Shown here in pieces: positions 6,700-12,756 of a stretch of DNA of 14,172 nt (position 1 is the first letter of the stretch; each line of letters opens with the position of its first letter). Both the position numbers and the translations under genes were made by a program. Origin of the DNA: Peptostreptococcaceae bacterium (lineage in GTDB: Bacteria; Bacillota_A; Clostridia; Peptostreptococcales; Anaerovoracaceae); the NCBI GenBank assembly GCA_016650135.1, contig JAENWH010000021.1:1-14172 (forward strand). Direction: 5' to 3'. Below the pieces are notes generated by a model. It saw nothing but the letters and a program-made list of their open reading frames with translations, ran no database searches and had not been told where the DNA came from.

Positions 6700-6743
6700 T
6701 TTGAATAAGCAAAAACGGAATCGCAATTCCGGATTTGAATAAG
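6700..6743 (+). other. Hairpin and direct repeat in the cold-shock gene leader
   Basis: TTTGAATAAG occurs at 6700-6709 and 6734-6743. Between them is a hairpin with arms CGGAAT (6716-6721) and ATTCCG (6726-6731) and a 4-base loop. The structure ends about 20 bases before the start codon of the cold-shock protein, so it could be a leader element or a protein binding site. Confidence 0.35.
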
Positions 6744-6763
6744 TAAAAGTGGAGGACAAAAAA

Positions 6764-6973
6764 ATGGATCAGGAAACGAAAAGAGGAACAATCACAACGA
6801 TTTACCATAAAGGGTATGGTTTTATAAGCCAAGAAAACGGTACAGAAATTTTCTTTCATAAAACCGGTGTTTGCAATACTGATTTCAACGACTTGCGTGA
6901 AGGATTTGAAGTTGACTACCTGGTGTCAAGCTCACCAAGGGGAACAAAAGCGATAGGAATAGTAATTCTATGA
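6764..6973 (+). CDS. Cold-shock domain (Csp-like) nucleic-acid-binding protein
   Basis: A 69-aa single cold-shock domain. RNP1 is KGYGFIS (near residues 16-22) and RNP2 is EIFFHKTGV (28-36); the chain starts with the usual KRGTITTI strand and ends with GTKAIGIVIL. Such OB-fold proteins bind single-stranded RNA or DNA and loosen mRNA structure. Length is that of a standard Csp. Start chosen at ATG 6764, with GTGGAGG 8 bases upstream. It stands at the head of the structural block; a role in translation of late mRNA or in handling single-stranded DNA from rolling-circle replication is possible but not shown. The sequence is divergent from housekeeping CspA, for example in the second RNP motif. 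Confidence 0.85.
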   Translation: MDQETKRGTITTIYHKGYGFISQENGTEIFFHKTGVCNTDFNDLREGFEVDYLVSSSPRGTKAIGIVIL

Positions 6974-7057
6974 ATAAAAAAATAATATATGAAATCCCTG
7001 CAGGTTAATCATGAAGAGGCTGGATTTCTTAAATCATAATTCTAGGTGATTTCAAAA

Positions 7058-7075
7058 TCGGATATGCGTATCCGA
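7058..7075. promoter_or_regulatory. 18-bp inverted repeat upstream of the structural genes
   Basis: TCGGATA (7058-7064) and TATCCGA (7069-7075) form a perfect inverted repeat around TGCG. There is no U-tract, so it is more like a protein-binding operator, or an RNA hairpin in the leader, than a terminator. It lies 70 bases upstream of the putative scaffold gene and might be where a late regulator acts. The 170-base interval around it (6974-7145) has no gene. Confidence 0.4.
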
Positions 7076-7145
7076 CTTTGGATTATCCCAAGAGGTTGAA
7101 AGAGTTATAAATAAATTATTTCAAAAATTATAAGGAGTAAATAAA

Positions 7146-7697
7146 ATGGGGATTTTAAAAAAACAAATAAATGAACTTGATACATTAACAAATAAATTAA
7201 TACAAGAAAGAACAAGAATTGCGATAGAAAAAAACAAAATACAAGCAAGGATTAACGAATTAAGACATGAGACAATAAAAGAAAATACCTATCGTGGGAA
7301 GTTTGATCTTGAATCAATTGAGAGTGAAGCTTCTAATGAAATTAATTCAGCCAGGTTAAAGAAAATTCAAACACTGGAAAGAATTTTAAAGCAGGGTGAT
7401 ATTTTTGATACAGACTATAGAGAAGCTGTAATTAATTATATAAATGCTATTGAATCAGATATAAAAAGGCTCGCCGATGAGAGGACTCAATATATTGAAG
7501 AATCAGCCAAGACATTGAGAAATGCTGAAACTCTGAGTAATGAATTGAAGAAAAAGGCAGAAAATACAAATGATGAGTCAGCTGAATTATTAGAGCCATT
7601 AGCAGAAAGTGTATTTACAACATCTGGTGGAACCCTGTCCGGTTTATATGTATTAAACAAGATTAAAAAAGGAATACAAGATTTTGAAGGTAAATAG
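7146..7697 (+). CDS. Coiled-coil protein, putative capsid scaffolding protein
   Basis: A 183-aa, highly charged and almost entirely helical protein. Residues 5-75 and 95-145 have heptad patterns rich in E, K, I and L; the C-terminus changes to a small Gly/Thr/Ser segment (FTTSGGTLSGLYVL) followed by a basic helix (NKIKKGIQDFEGK). Scaffolding proteins of tailed phages are helical, lie directly upstream of the capsid gene and bind the shell through a short basic C-terminal helix; the capsid protein downstream lacks a long N-terminal delta domain, so a separate scaffold would be needed. ATG 7146 has AAGGAG 8 bases upstream. I do not recognise it by sequence, so the role rests on gene order and physical features. 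A non-structural coiled-coil protein is possible. Confidence 0.5.
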   Translation: MGILKKQINELDTLTNKLIQERTRIAIEKNKIQARINELRHETIKENTYRGKFDLESIESEASNEINSARLKKIQTLERILKQGDIFDTDYREAVINYINAIESDIKRLADERTQYIEESAKTLRNAETLSNELKKKAENTNDESAELLEPLAESVFTTSGGTLSGLYVLNKIKKGIQDFEGK

Positions 7698-7795
7698 AGG
7701 TTAGCAAATATAGAGAAACAATCGTTAATGAAAAAAAGTTTTGCAAATAAGTGTAAAACTTGATTACAAAACATATTATACAAGGAGAAAAGAAT

Positions 7796-8713
7796 ATGAA
7801 AAAAATAGAAAGTACGAATGAAGAAAAAGCATTTGCAAATATAATTTATGGAAAGGTAGAAGAAAGGGCTGAACTTACAGTCGGAGATAACGGAGTCGTT
7901 CTACCTGAAAGCATAGTAAACAAGATCATACAGAAGGTATATGATATTTGTCCGATTTATCAGATGTCAACACGTTATAACATCACCGGAAAAGTTAAAG
8001 TCCCTTACTATGATGAAACAACGCAAAGCCTCAACGTTGCTTACGCCACAGAATTTGTTGTGCTTGAATCTTCAACCGGTAAATTACTGGCCATAGAATT
8101 AAATAGATTTTTAGCAGGCGTATTGACAAAGGTATCAAAATCACTATTTAACAACTCACAATTCGACGTTGTGGATTTGGTAGTAAACGCTATGGCGAAA
8201 TCAATTTCAAAGTGGCTAGAAAACGAAGTTATGAATGGAACTGCAGAAAAGATTTCAGGGCTTACAACTGTTACTCAGAAGGTAACAACTATAAGTGCAA
8301 TAGCAGTAACCGCCGATGAACTAATAGACCTTCAAGATATGATTTTGGATGAACATCAATCAACTTCTATATGGATCATGAACAGAGCTACAAGGAAGGC
8401 AATAGCTAAGTTAAAAGACGCCCAGGGAAGATATTTATTAAATCCCGAATATAAATCAAAATGGGGACATACTTTGCTCGGTAGGGATGTTTATACTACA
8501 GCAAGCATATCTACAATGGCAGCTGGCAAAACAGCTATCTACTATGGCGATATGAGTGGTCTTGCTATTAAAATGCCAAAGAAAATAGAAATAAAGGTAT
8601 TAAAAGAGAAATACGCTGACGAACATGCAATCGGTGTTATTAGCTGGGTGGAAGTTGATTCTAAAGTTGAGGATGCTTTAAAAATTGCTAAGCTTGAAAT
8701 GGCTGCAGTTTAA
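7796..8713 (+). CDS. HK97-fold phage major capsid protein
   Basis: A 305-aa protein with the pattern of HK97-type capsid proteins of Bacillota phages. A short N-arm (1-30) leads to DNGVVLPESIVNKII (31-45), the place where the mature shell domain usually starts. The E-loop strands are around VKVPYYDE (67-74) and LNVAYATEF (79-87). The P-domain helix is WIMNRATRKAIAKLKDAQGRYLL (193-215). The motifs LLGRDVYTT (227-235) and AIYYGDMSGLAI (247-258) are typical of the family's C-terminal part. There is no N-terminal delta domain or protease gene. Start at ATG 7796, with AAGGAGA upstream; an ATG at 7760 has no such site. A strong hairpin follows the stop codon. It is full length, not a fragment, although portal, protease and terminase are missing from the element. 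Confidence 0.85.
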   Translation: MKKIESTNEEKAFANIIYGKVEERAELTVGDNGVVLPESIVNKIIQKVYDICPIYQMSTRYNITGKVKVPYYDETTQSLNVAYATEFVVLESSTGKLLAIELNRFLAGVLTKVSKSLFNNSQFDVVDLVVNAMAKSISKWLENEVMNGTAEKISGLTTVTQKVTTISAIAVTADELIDLQDMILDEHQSTSIWIMNRATRKAIAKLKDAQGRYLLNPEYKSKWGHTLLGRDVYTTASISTMAAGKTAIYYGDMSGLAIKMPKKIEIKVLKEKYADEHAIGVISWVEVDSKVEDALKIAKLEMAAV

Positions 8714-8714
8714 T

Positions 8715-8747
8715 ACAGAAGGCGTGGTAAAAAGCCACGCCTTCTGT
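8715..8747 (+). terminator. Strong hairpin after the capsid gene
   Basis: A perfect 13-bp stem, ACAGAAGGCGTGG (8715-8727) with its complement (8735-8747), and a 7-base loop, starting 2 bases after the capsid stop codon. The following GTGTTCATT is only weakly U-rich. It may be a partial terminator or an mRNA-stabilising element that boosts capsid expression relative to the tail genes. Confidence 0.6.
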
Positions 8748-8749
8748 GT

Positions 8750-8981
8750 TCATTCAGAAAGAAGTGAAGACTATGTTTAAATATTGAAATCACTGTGGAG
8801 ATCATCACGGGATAGCCTAATAAAAGGACAGGAAACCAAACATTAGCCCCCCGAGGTACCAAGGTTCAAAAACAGTAATTGCCTGACACCACATAATCAT
8901 AAACATTTATAATATATTCCCACATCAACTTTTCATCTAAAAAAAGGAGAAAAAACACGAGCTTAACGAGTAGATTAAGTA
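8750..8981 (+). other. Gene-free remnant region after the capsid gene
   Basis: No intact gene on either strand. There are only short open stretches in several frames, each closed by stops within 20 codons, and a stranded ribosome binding site AAGGAG (8944-8949) followed by an ACG codon where an ATG would be expected. Tailed phages place head completion and connector genes here. The region looks like the remains of such genes after deletion and mutation. Confidence 0.5.
8883..8913 (+). promoter_or_regulatory. Weak candidate promoter for the tail genes
   Basis: CTGACA (8883-8888) and TATAAT (8908-8913) match the consensus boxes well, but the spacer is 19 bases, longer than optimal. If active it would give the tail block transcription independent of the capsid gene. 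Confidence 0.3.
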
Positions 8982-9113
8982 ATGATTACATTATTAGAAA
9001 TAAACAAAGCTATAAATGACAAAATAAAAAGCACCTTGGTTGGCACCGTATTTTCAGTGGTTCCGTTGCTTACTGCCGAGGAAAAGAAAGATGATAAGGA
9101 GGATGAAAAATGA
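8982..9113 (+). pseudogene. Truncated remnant of a phage tail terminator-like gene
   Basis: A 43-aa frame. The first 30 residues (TLLEINKAINDKIK, then VGTVFSVVPL) resemble the N-terminus of small tail terminator/completion proteins of Bacillota phages, which are normally about 130-150 aa; the resemblance is from memory. The frame then changes abruptly to an acidic/basic tail (EEKKDDKEDEK) and stops, as if most of the gene were deleted. No ribosome binding site is at normal distance. Its stop overlaps the next start (ATGA at 9110-9113). The gene order (capsid, connectors, tail terminator, tube, chaperone) supports this reading. It could instead be a short functional peptide. Confidence 0.4.
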
Positions 9114-9244
9114 AAAAAATAAATATCCTGGTTGGGTTATCGTATAACCCGGAAACAGGAGAGAAAAAAGAAACATATGCAGATGTCCCGATCGACAAAG
9201 TGACCGAATGCTTAACAAAACTCAAACAATGCGGAGACAATTAA
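9110..9244 (+). CDS. Small hypothetical protein in the tail-gene interval
   Basis: A 44-aa frame, overlapping the preceding remnant by ATGA, with AAGGAGGATG just upstream (AAGGAGG at 9096-9102), an excellent ribosome binding site. The peptide starts MKKINILVGLSYNPETGEKK and ends in a helix with two cysteines. A hairpin in its coding sequence has arms GGGTTAT (9134-9140) and ATAACCC (9144-9150). I do not recognise it. Good translation signals suggest it is expressed even though its neighbours look decayed. Confidence 0.5.
   Translation: MKKINILVGLSYNPETGEKKETYADVPIDKVTECLTKLKQCGDN
9151..9168 (+). repeat. 18-bp direct repeat, copy 1
   Basis: GGAAACAGGAGAGAAAAA here is identical to 9470-9487. 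The copies are 319 bases apart and both are read in frame as ETGEK in short ORFs. The second copy supplies the ribosome binding site of the chaperone gene. Repeats like this can mark a duplication or a recombination scar. Confidence 0.6.
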
Positions 9245-9469
9245 AAGAAGGATGAAAAGAAATGCATGCCCGGAAAGTGGGAAAATAGTGAAATCAATAT
9301 TGGGGATATCCTAATGTGCTGAAGACCGTAGGAACTTCTCTAACGTATGAACGATAAGGATAATAAAGAAAGGAGGTGCTAAAAATTATGAAGACAGTAA
9401 AAATATTCAGATGTAAATTTGGCTAAATGAGAGAAAACTGAAGTCAATAAAAATGTATCTAGTTAAAGT
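9245..9469 (+). other. Gene-poor interval with an isolated micro-ORF
   Basis: No gene of normal size. A 12-codon ORF (9388-9426, MKTVKIFRCKFG) has a strong ribosome binding site AAAGGAGGTG (9369-9378) at good spacing and then stops, as if the rest of a larger gene had been removed. A preceding short frame ends MNDKDNKERRC just over that site, like the C-terminal end of a lost gene. This is where tail tube and related genes lie in complete phages. Confidence 0.45.
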
Positions 9470-9487
9470 GGAAACAGGAGAGAAAAA
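9470..9487 (+). repeat. 18-bp direct repeat, copy 2
   Basis: Identical to 9151-9168. AGGAGA in this copy is the ribosome binding site of the tail assembly chaperone gene, whose start codon begins with the last base of the repeat. Confidence 0.6.
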
Positions 9488-9831
9488 TGGAAATAGCAAC
9501 TATCTATTTAGATAAACAAAGAACCATTAAATTTGATTTAGATTTCTTATTTCAAGAAAACGACATGGTAACTTTAAAAGAAAACGACGGGAACTTTACA
9601 CTAAAAGACACCGTGGGCATATTGCTGGCTGGATTGATACATGAAGATTTGGAGCTTAATGCAGACAAACTATTAAAAATAATTTACGAAAGTAAAATTC
9701 CAATCATAACAATATTTGAAGCCGTTGGCAATGCATGGGATGAAATTAACATTAAAAAGGGAAAGTTCGGACATCGCGAAAGTATTTTAGACAAATATTT
9801 AAAACGTAAATCAGTGCTGGGAAGTGATTAA
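9487..9831 (+). CDS. Putative tail assembly chaperone
   Basis: A 114-aa, mostly acidic helical protein that directly precedes the tape measure gene, the position of the chaperone that coats the tape measure during tail assembly. The chain starts with two beta strands (IATIYLDKQRTIKFDLDFLF), then TLKDTVGILLAGLIHEDLEL and a helix pair ending KYLKRKSVLGSD, resembling gp13/gpG-like chaperones. Many phages make a second, longer chaperone by -1 frameshifting. A classical slippery heptamer, T TTA AAA, is present in the right phase at 9798-9804, but the -1 frame stops two codons later, so no long product can be made. Start has AGGAGA at 9476-9481. The stop codon abuts the ATG of the tape measure. Confidence 0.6.
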   Translation: MEIATIYLDKQRTIKFDLDFLFQENDMVTLKENDGNFTLKDTVGILLAGLIHEDLELNADKLLKIIYESKIPIITIFEAVGNAWDEINIKKGKFGHRESILDKYLKRKSVLGSD

Positions 9832-11388
9832 ATGGCAAGTCGCACCATAAATACTATACTCAATATGAATGATAGAATGAGTTCAAAGCTAATTAATGTA
9901 TCAAAAAAAGTTAAGGACCTGGATAAAGACACTCAAAGAGCAACTCAACGAATGGCTAACATGACAAATAAGTTTAGTAATAATGTCAACAAAATGGTTG
10001 CAAAATCGGTAAAATTCGCCGCGATTGGTACTGCTATGGCTGGGGCTTTTGCTCTCAAAACAGGGCTTGGGGAAGCAATGAACATGGAAGGATACCGAAC
10101 CCAACTTATTACAGCTACAAAATCAGCTGAAAAAGCAGGCAAAATAATGAAATGGTCGGTTGATCTAGCGAACAGCACGCCTTTTGAGACTGGCTCAGTT
10201 ATAGAAATGTCCGCCAAGTATGAAGCTATGGGGTTATCAGCCAAAAAATGGGGTGGAATTACCGCAGATATGGCTGGGGCCACAAATAAAGATGTAATTC
10301 AGGCAACGGAAGCGATAATTGATGCACAAACCGGTGAGCTTGAAAGATTAAAAGAATTTGGGTTAAAGAAAGCGGATATTGCTAAAAAGGCAGGCGAAAT
10401 GTTTGCTGGCCAGGAAATAATAAACAGCAAGGGGCAAATTGTAGACCAAGAGAAATTTAACGAAGCACTGATGCAGCTGATGCAAGAAAAATTTAAGGGC
10501 GGAGCAGCTGCCCTGGCTAAAACTACCAAAGGTATGTGGTCAACAGTAACCGGTGTGACAAAAACATCGTTGGCTAATTTAGTTGGCATGCAAAACGATG
10601 GTACCATCAAATCCGGCTCAATGCTGGATAAATTAAAGGGTAAAGTTCAAAAGTTAGCTGATAAATTGACACAATGGCAAAATGACGGAACCCTTGATCG
10701 TTTGGGGAAAAAATTCACAGCTGTTTTTACAACAATTTATAATTCTGTTTCTAAAGCTTACAAATTCATAAAAAAATATCAAGATGTAATTGTTTTCTTT
10801 GGAACTTTAGTTGTTACTTTATCAGTCGTCAGCAAGGCAATTTCAGGTGTGAAAGCTGTAGTTATTGGTTTAAGGGCAGCCGGGCTACTACTCAATAGTA
10901 CACTATTGCTTTCGCCGCTTGGCTGGGTGGTATTGTCAATAGCTGCAGTTGTGGCAGTTGGTGTGCTCTTGTGGAAAAACTGGGATACAGTTAAAGAAAA
11001 GGCTCAACAATTGTGGGAGAAAATTAAAGAAATATTTGGGAAAATCCAAGAATTTTTCAAAAACCCTATTCAGGGGCTTATTGAGTTAGTGACAACTGAA
11101 GATACGGAAGAAAAAGGAAGTGCTAAACCGAGAGAAAAACCGAGAGGAAAAAATGCACTAGGAACATCATATTGGAGAGGCGGACCGACATCAATAAATG
11201 AGCGAGGCGGGGAAATAATAGACTTACCAAGTGGATCCAGGGTAATACCAGCAGACAAGTCGCAGAATATTACCAAGAATAAAAGAAACAACATTTTTAA
11301 TATAAATATAAATGCGGTTGGTAAGTCAAGCGAGGAAATCATGAATGAGTTTGTACCTAAATTAAAATTAGCTCTGGCAAATATGTGA
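9832..11388 (+). CDS. Short tail tape measure protein
   Basis: A 518-aa protein that sets tail length in siphoviruses and myoviruses by spanning the tail tube. The N-terminus (NTILNMNDRMSSKL, then VKDLDKDTQRATQRM) is the helical start usual in clostridial tape measures. Residues 58-80 and 315-382 are hydrophobic (VIVFFGTLVVTLSVVSKAI; SPLGWVVLSIAAVVAVGVLLW), as needed for DNA injection. The C-terminal block GTSYWRGGPTSINERGGEI (444-462) and LPSGSRVIPADKS (465-477) is the hallmark end of complete tape measures. Typical proteins are 700-1,500 aa, so this is short but has both ends. By the usual relation of about 0.15 nm per residue it would specify a tail near 75-80 nm. There are no tail tube, distal tail or baseplate genes after it. 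Confidence 0.82.
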   Translation: MASRTINTILNMNDRMSSKLINVSKKVKDLDKDTQRATQRMANMTNKFSNNVNKMVAKSVKFAAIGTAMAGAFALKTGLGEAMNMEGYRTQLITATKSAEKAGKIMKWSVDLANSTPFETGSVIEMSAKYEAMGLSAKKWGGITADMAGATNKDVIQATEAIIDAQTGELERLKEFGLKKADIAKKAGEMFAGQEIINSKGQIVDQEKFNEALMQLMQEKFKGGAAALAKTTKGMWSTVTGVTKTSLANLVGMQNDGTIKSGSMLDKLKGKVQKLADKLTQWQNDGTLDRLGKKFTAVFTTIYNSVSKAYKFIKKYQDVIVFFGTLVVTLSVVSKAISGVKAVVIGLRAAGLLLNSTLLLSPLGWVVLSIAAVVAVGVLLWKNWDTVKEKAQQLWEKIKEIFGKIQEFFKNPIQGLIELVTTEDTEEKGSAKPREKPRGKNALGTSYWRGGPTSINERGGEIIDLPSGSRVIPADKSQNITKNKRNNIFNININAVGKSSEEIMNEFVPKLKLALANM

Positions 11389-11453
11389 ATTCAAATAAAA
11401 GTTCATATTAATTCGAACCACGCGGCAACAACATCACAACAAGATAATAGTAT

Positions 11454-11471
11454 CTTGCCGTCTTCGGCAAG
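11454..11471 (+). other. Hairpin after the tape measure gene
   Basis: Perfect 7-bp stem CTTGCCG/CGGCAAG with a TCTT loop, preceded by a small alternative stem AGATA/TATCT (11442-11455) that overlaps it by two bases. The two are mutually exclusive. It lies just before the terminator at 11483. Confidence 0.45.
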
Positions 11472-11482
11472 TCACCAAAGAT

Positions 11483-11512
11483 AACAAAAGGGCATTCGAA
11501 TGCCCTTTTGTT
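11483..11512. terminator. Terminator of the structural operon
   Basis: A perfect 30-base inverted repeat, AACAAAAGGGCATTC and its complement, with U-rich arm ends (CCCTTTTGTTAAT). It can terminate in both directions and closes the structural block about 95 bases after the tape measure stop. Confidence 0.85.
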
Positions 11513-11574
11513 AATATATAAAGTCTTCTGCAGCTTAATACTTGAAGAGGCTTGTGAGCATAGGAGTGACCTCG

Positions 11575-11934
11575 ATGATAAAAGACGAACTCAAACAAAT
11601 ATATTATATTAACAATGAAATTGTAATGTGGCAAACTGAACTTTTGAAGATGCACCAGGATCCTTCCGCTCAAAAAAGAGCAAAAGACCCGATGGATCCG
11701 TACGCAGCCACCGAACTGATAATTATTAAGCAACTGAAAAAAATACAAAATCAGCAAAAGAGGACCATGGACTATATTCAAAAAATCGAAGACAGCTTTA
11801 TAAGACAAATAATTATATGCCGGTACCTGTCTCTTATGGCCTGGGAACAAGTAGCCCAGAATATAGGCGGCATGAACTCAGGAGACGGCATGCGGAATAT
11901 GTGTAATAGATTTCTTAAAGCTCATACCAATTAA
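11575..11934 (+). CDS. Sigma-70 region 4/RinA-like phage regulator
   Basis: A 119-aa protein. The N-terminal half is a helical coil (IKDELKQIYYINNEIVMWQTELL) with a proline-rich linker DPMDPYA; the C-terminal half is a sigma region 4-like HTH: ICRYLSLMAWEQVAQNIGG followed by GDGMRNMCNRFLK. This matches the late transcription activators (ArpU/DUF1492-like) found next to terminase genes in Bacillota phages. ATG 11575 has AGGAG at 11562-11566; a TTG at 11542 is unlikely. It stands alone between two terminators, separate from the structural block, so it is expressed from its own promoter and could act on the element or on a helper phage. Confidence 0.65.
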   Translation: MIKDELKQIYYINNEIVMWQTELLKMHQDPSAQKRAKDPMDPYAATELIIIKQLKKIQNQQKRTMDYIQKIEDSFIRQIIICRYLSLMAWEQVAQNIGGMNSGDGMRNMCNRFLKAHTN

Positions 11935-11936
11935 GC

Positions 11937-11960
11937 AAAAGGGTAATCAATTTCCCTTTT
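11937..11960 (+). terminator. Terminator of the sigma-like regulator gene
   Basis: AAAAGGG (11937-11943) pairs with CCCTTTT (11954-11960) across a 10-base loop, two bases after the stop codon, and the T-run is part of the right arm. Confidence 0.65.
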
Positions 11961-11990
11961 CACTCCTTTAAAACGCCCCACGTTGTCCGA

Positions 11991-12038
11991 TTTAAAAAAG
12001 TGTGCACGGCCAGGCAAATTTGTCCGACCGTGCACACT
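11991..12038 (-). terminator. Strong terminator of the minus-strand operon
   Basis: On the minus strand an 11-bp perfect stem (arms 12038-12028 and 12009-11999), with further pairing inside (CAAATTTG core), is followed by six U residues (11999-11994). It ends the minus-strand operon that starts near 13537 and protects it from the convergent plus-strand operon. Confidence 0.85.
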
Positions 12039-12079
12039 ACGTCTTTCCCCCTCAGCAAAAACATTCACAAACTATTTAT

Positions 12080-12325
12080 TTATTCCACCACCGATACTTT
12101 TGCTATTTCTCCGGATTTATTGGCATCTATCATATCTTGCATAACTGCTATACATCTATCAAACATCCCCTACTTATCTTCTTTCGTGTCTTGGGTTCCC
12201 ACTGCTCTACCAATATCACATAATAAAAATATCTGTTGCTCCGTTAAATCCGGTTCACCTGGACATGTTGCTTTGTACAGTAGATTTATCTTTTCTTTCA
12301 CGCTTAAAGTTTTTATTCCGCTCAT
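12080..12325 (-). pseudogene. Small conserved-looking gene interrupted by an in-frame TAG
   Basis: Reading from ATG 12325 (AAGGAG upstream, a good ribosome binding site) gives 51 codons, then TAG at 12172-12170, and then the same frame stays open for 29 more codons to TAA at 12082-12080. The two parts read naturally as one 81-residue protein: LSVKEKINLLYKATCPGEPD, TEQQIFLLCDIGRAV, then after the stop MFDRCIAVMQDMIDANKSGE. A single C-to-T change of CAG would make such a TAG. An ATG lies two codons after the stop with only AGGGG close by, so separate translation of the second part is unlikely but possible. Family unknown. Confidence 0.55.
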
Positions 12326-12389
12326 TGTTTCTTTCTCCTTATCAATAGTGGGTCTGCTGATTTTTCGACTACCCCATTTTAAAAAAATA

Positions 12390-12527
12390 TTATAATGAAT
12401 TCCACTCTTCTACAGACATGTCTGAAACTTCATAAAACTCTAATTTCCCCAGCTGCTTATCTTCAACAACTCCTATACAAACAACATTGCTGCTTTTAAT
12501 TTCTTCTTGCTGATTATTTTTATCCAT
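12390..12527 (-). CDS. Small hypothetical protein
   Basis: A 45-aa frame with AAGGAG about 11 bases upstream of ATG 12527. It overlaps the end of the preceding interrupted frame by eight bases (ATGGATAA), a sign of translational coupling. The N-terminus is hydrophilic (DKNNQQEEIKSS), followed by a strand (VVCIGVVED), another (KLEFYEVSD) and an acidic end (SVEEWNSL). I do not recognise it. Confidence 0.55.
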   Translation of the reverse strand: MDKNNQQEEIKSSNVVCIGVVEDKQLGKLEFYEVSDMSVEEWNSL

Positions 12528-12708
12528 TTTTCTTTACACTCCTTGTCCCCTTTAAAAATCCATATTTATAACCATTATAAACTATATTAACAAAGTCGCT
12601 TGACGACTCTATTAGCAGCCTTGCTTCGCTTATTTTTAAATCGCAATTACCTACTTTTACCGAATCTATATTTTTTTTAAATTATTCCCGGTTTAACTGG
12701 TTACTCAT
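12520..12708 (-). pseudogene. Small gene interrupted by an in-frame TAA at codon 9
   Basis: ATG 12708 is preceded by an ideal ribosome binding site (AGGAGGGG). After eight codons (MSNQLNRE) comes TAA at 12684-12682, yet the same frame continues open for 53 codons (NIDSVKVGNCDLKISEARLL, then FVNIVYNGYKYGFLKGTRS) and ends overlapping the next gene's start. The continuation looks like genuine protein sequence and has no in-frame start codon nearby. A CAA-to-TAA change would explain it. It is either a recently inactivated gene or one that needs readthrough. Confidence 0.55.
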
Positions 12709-12756
12709 TATTTCCCCTCCTGAGGCTTTGCTCAATAGCTCACTTTTTAGATACTT

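Noticed and set aside
8775..8820. Frame MFKY-TGA-NHCGDHHG, which would give a U-x-x-C selenoprotein-like or zinc-ribbon motif if the TGA were read
   Set aside because: Only about 16 codons, no ribosome binding site and no visible SECIS-like hairpin at the right place; more likely a remnant of a deleted gene.
8825..8895. tRNA-like features (GGTTCAAAA followed later by ACACCA)
   Set aside because: The T-arm and acceptor stems do not pair, and no anticodon arm could be found.
12000..12395. 131-codon plus-strand frame
   Set aside because: It lies antisense to a minus-strand gene with a clear ribosome binding site and begins within the strong minus-strand terminator; it has no ribosome binding site.
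12080..12708. Reassignment of TAA/TAG to Gln across the element
   Set aside because: Clear genes such as rep (TAG), the HTH gene at 4398 (TAG), the capsid gene (TAA) and the chaperone (TAA) end normally at these codons right before the next gene or a terminator.
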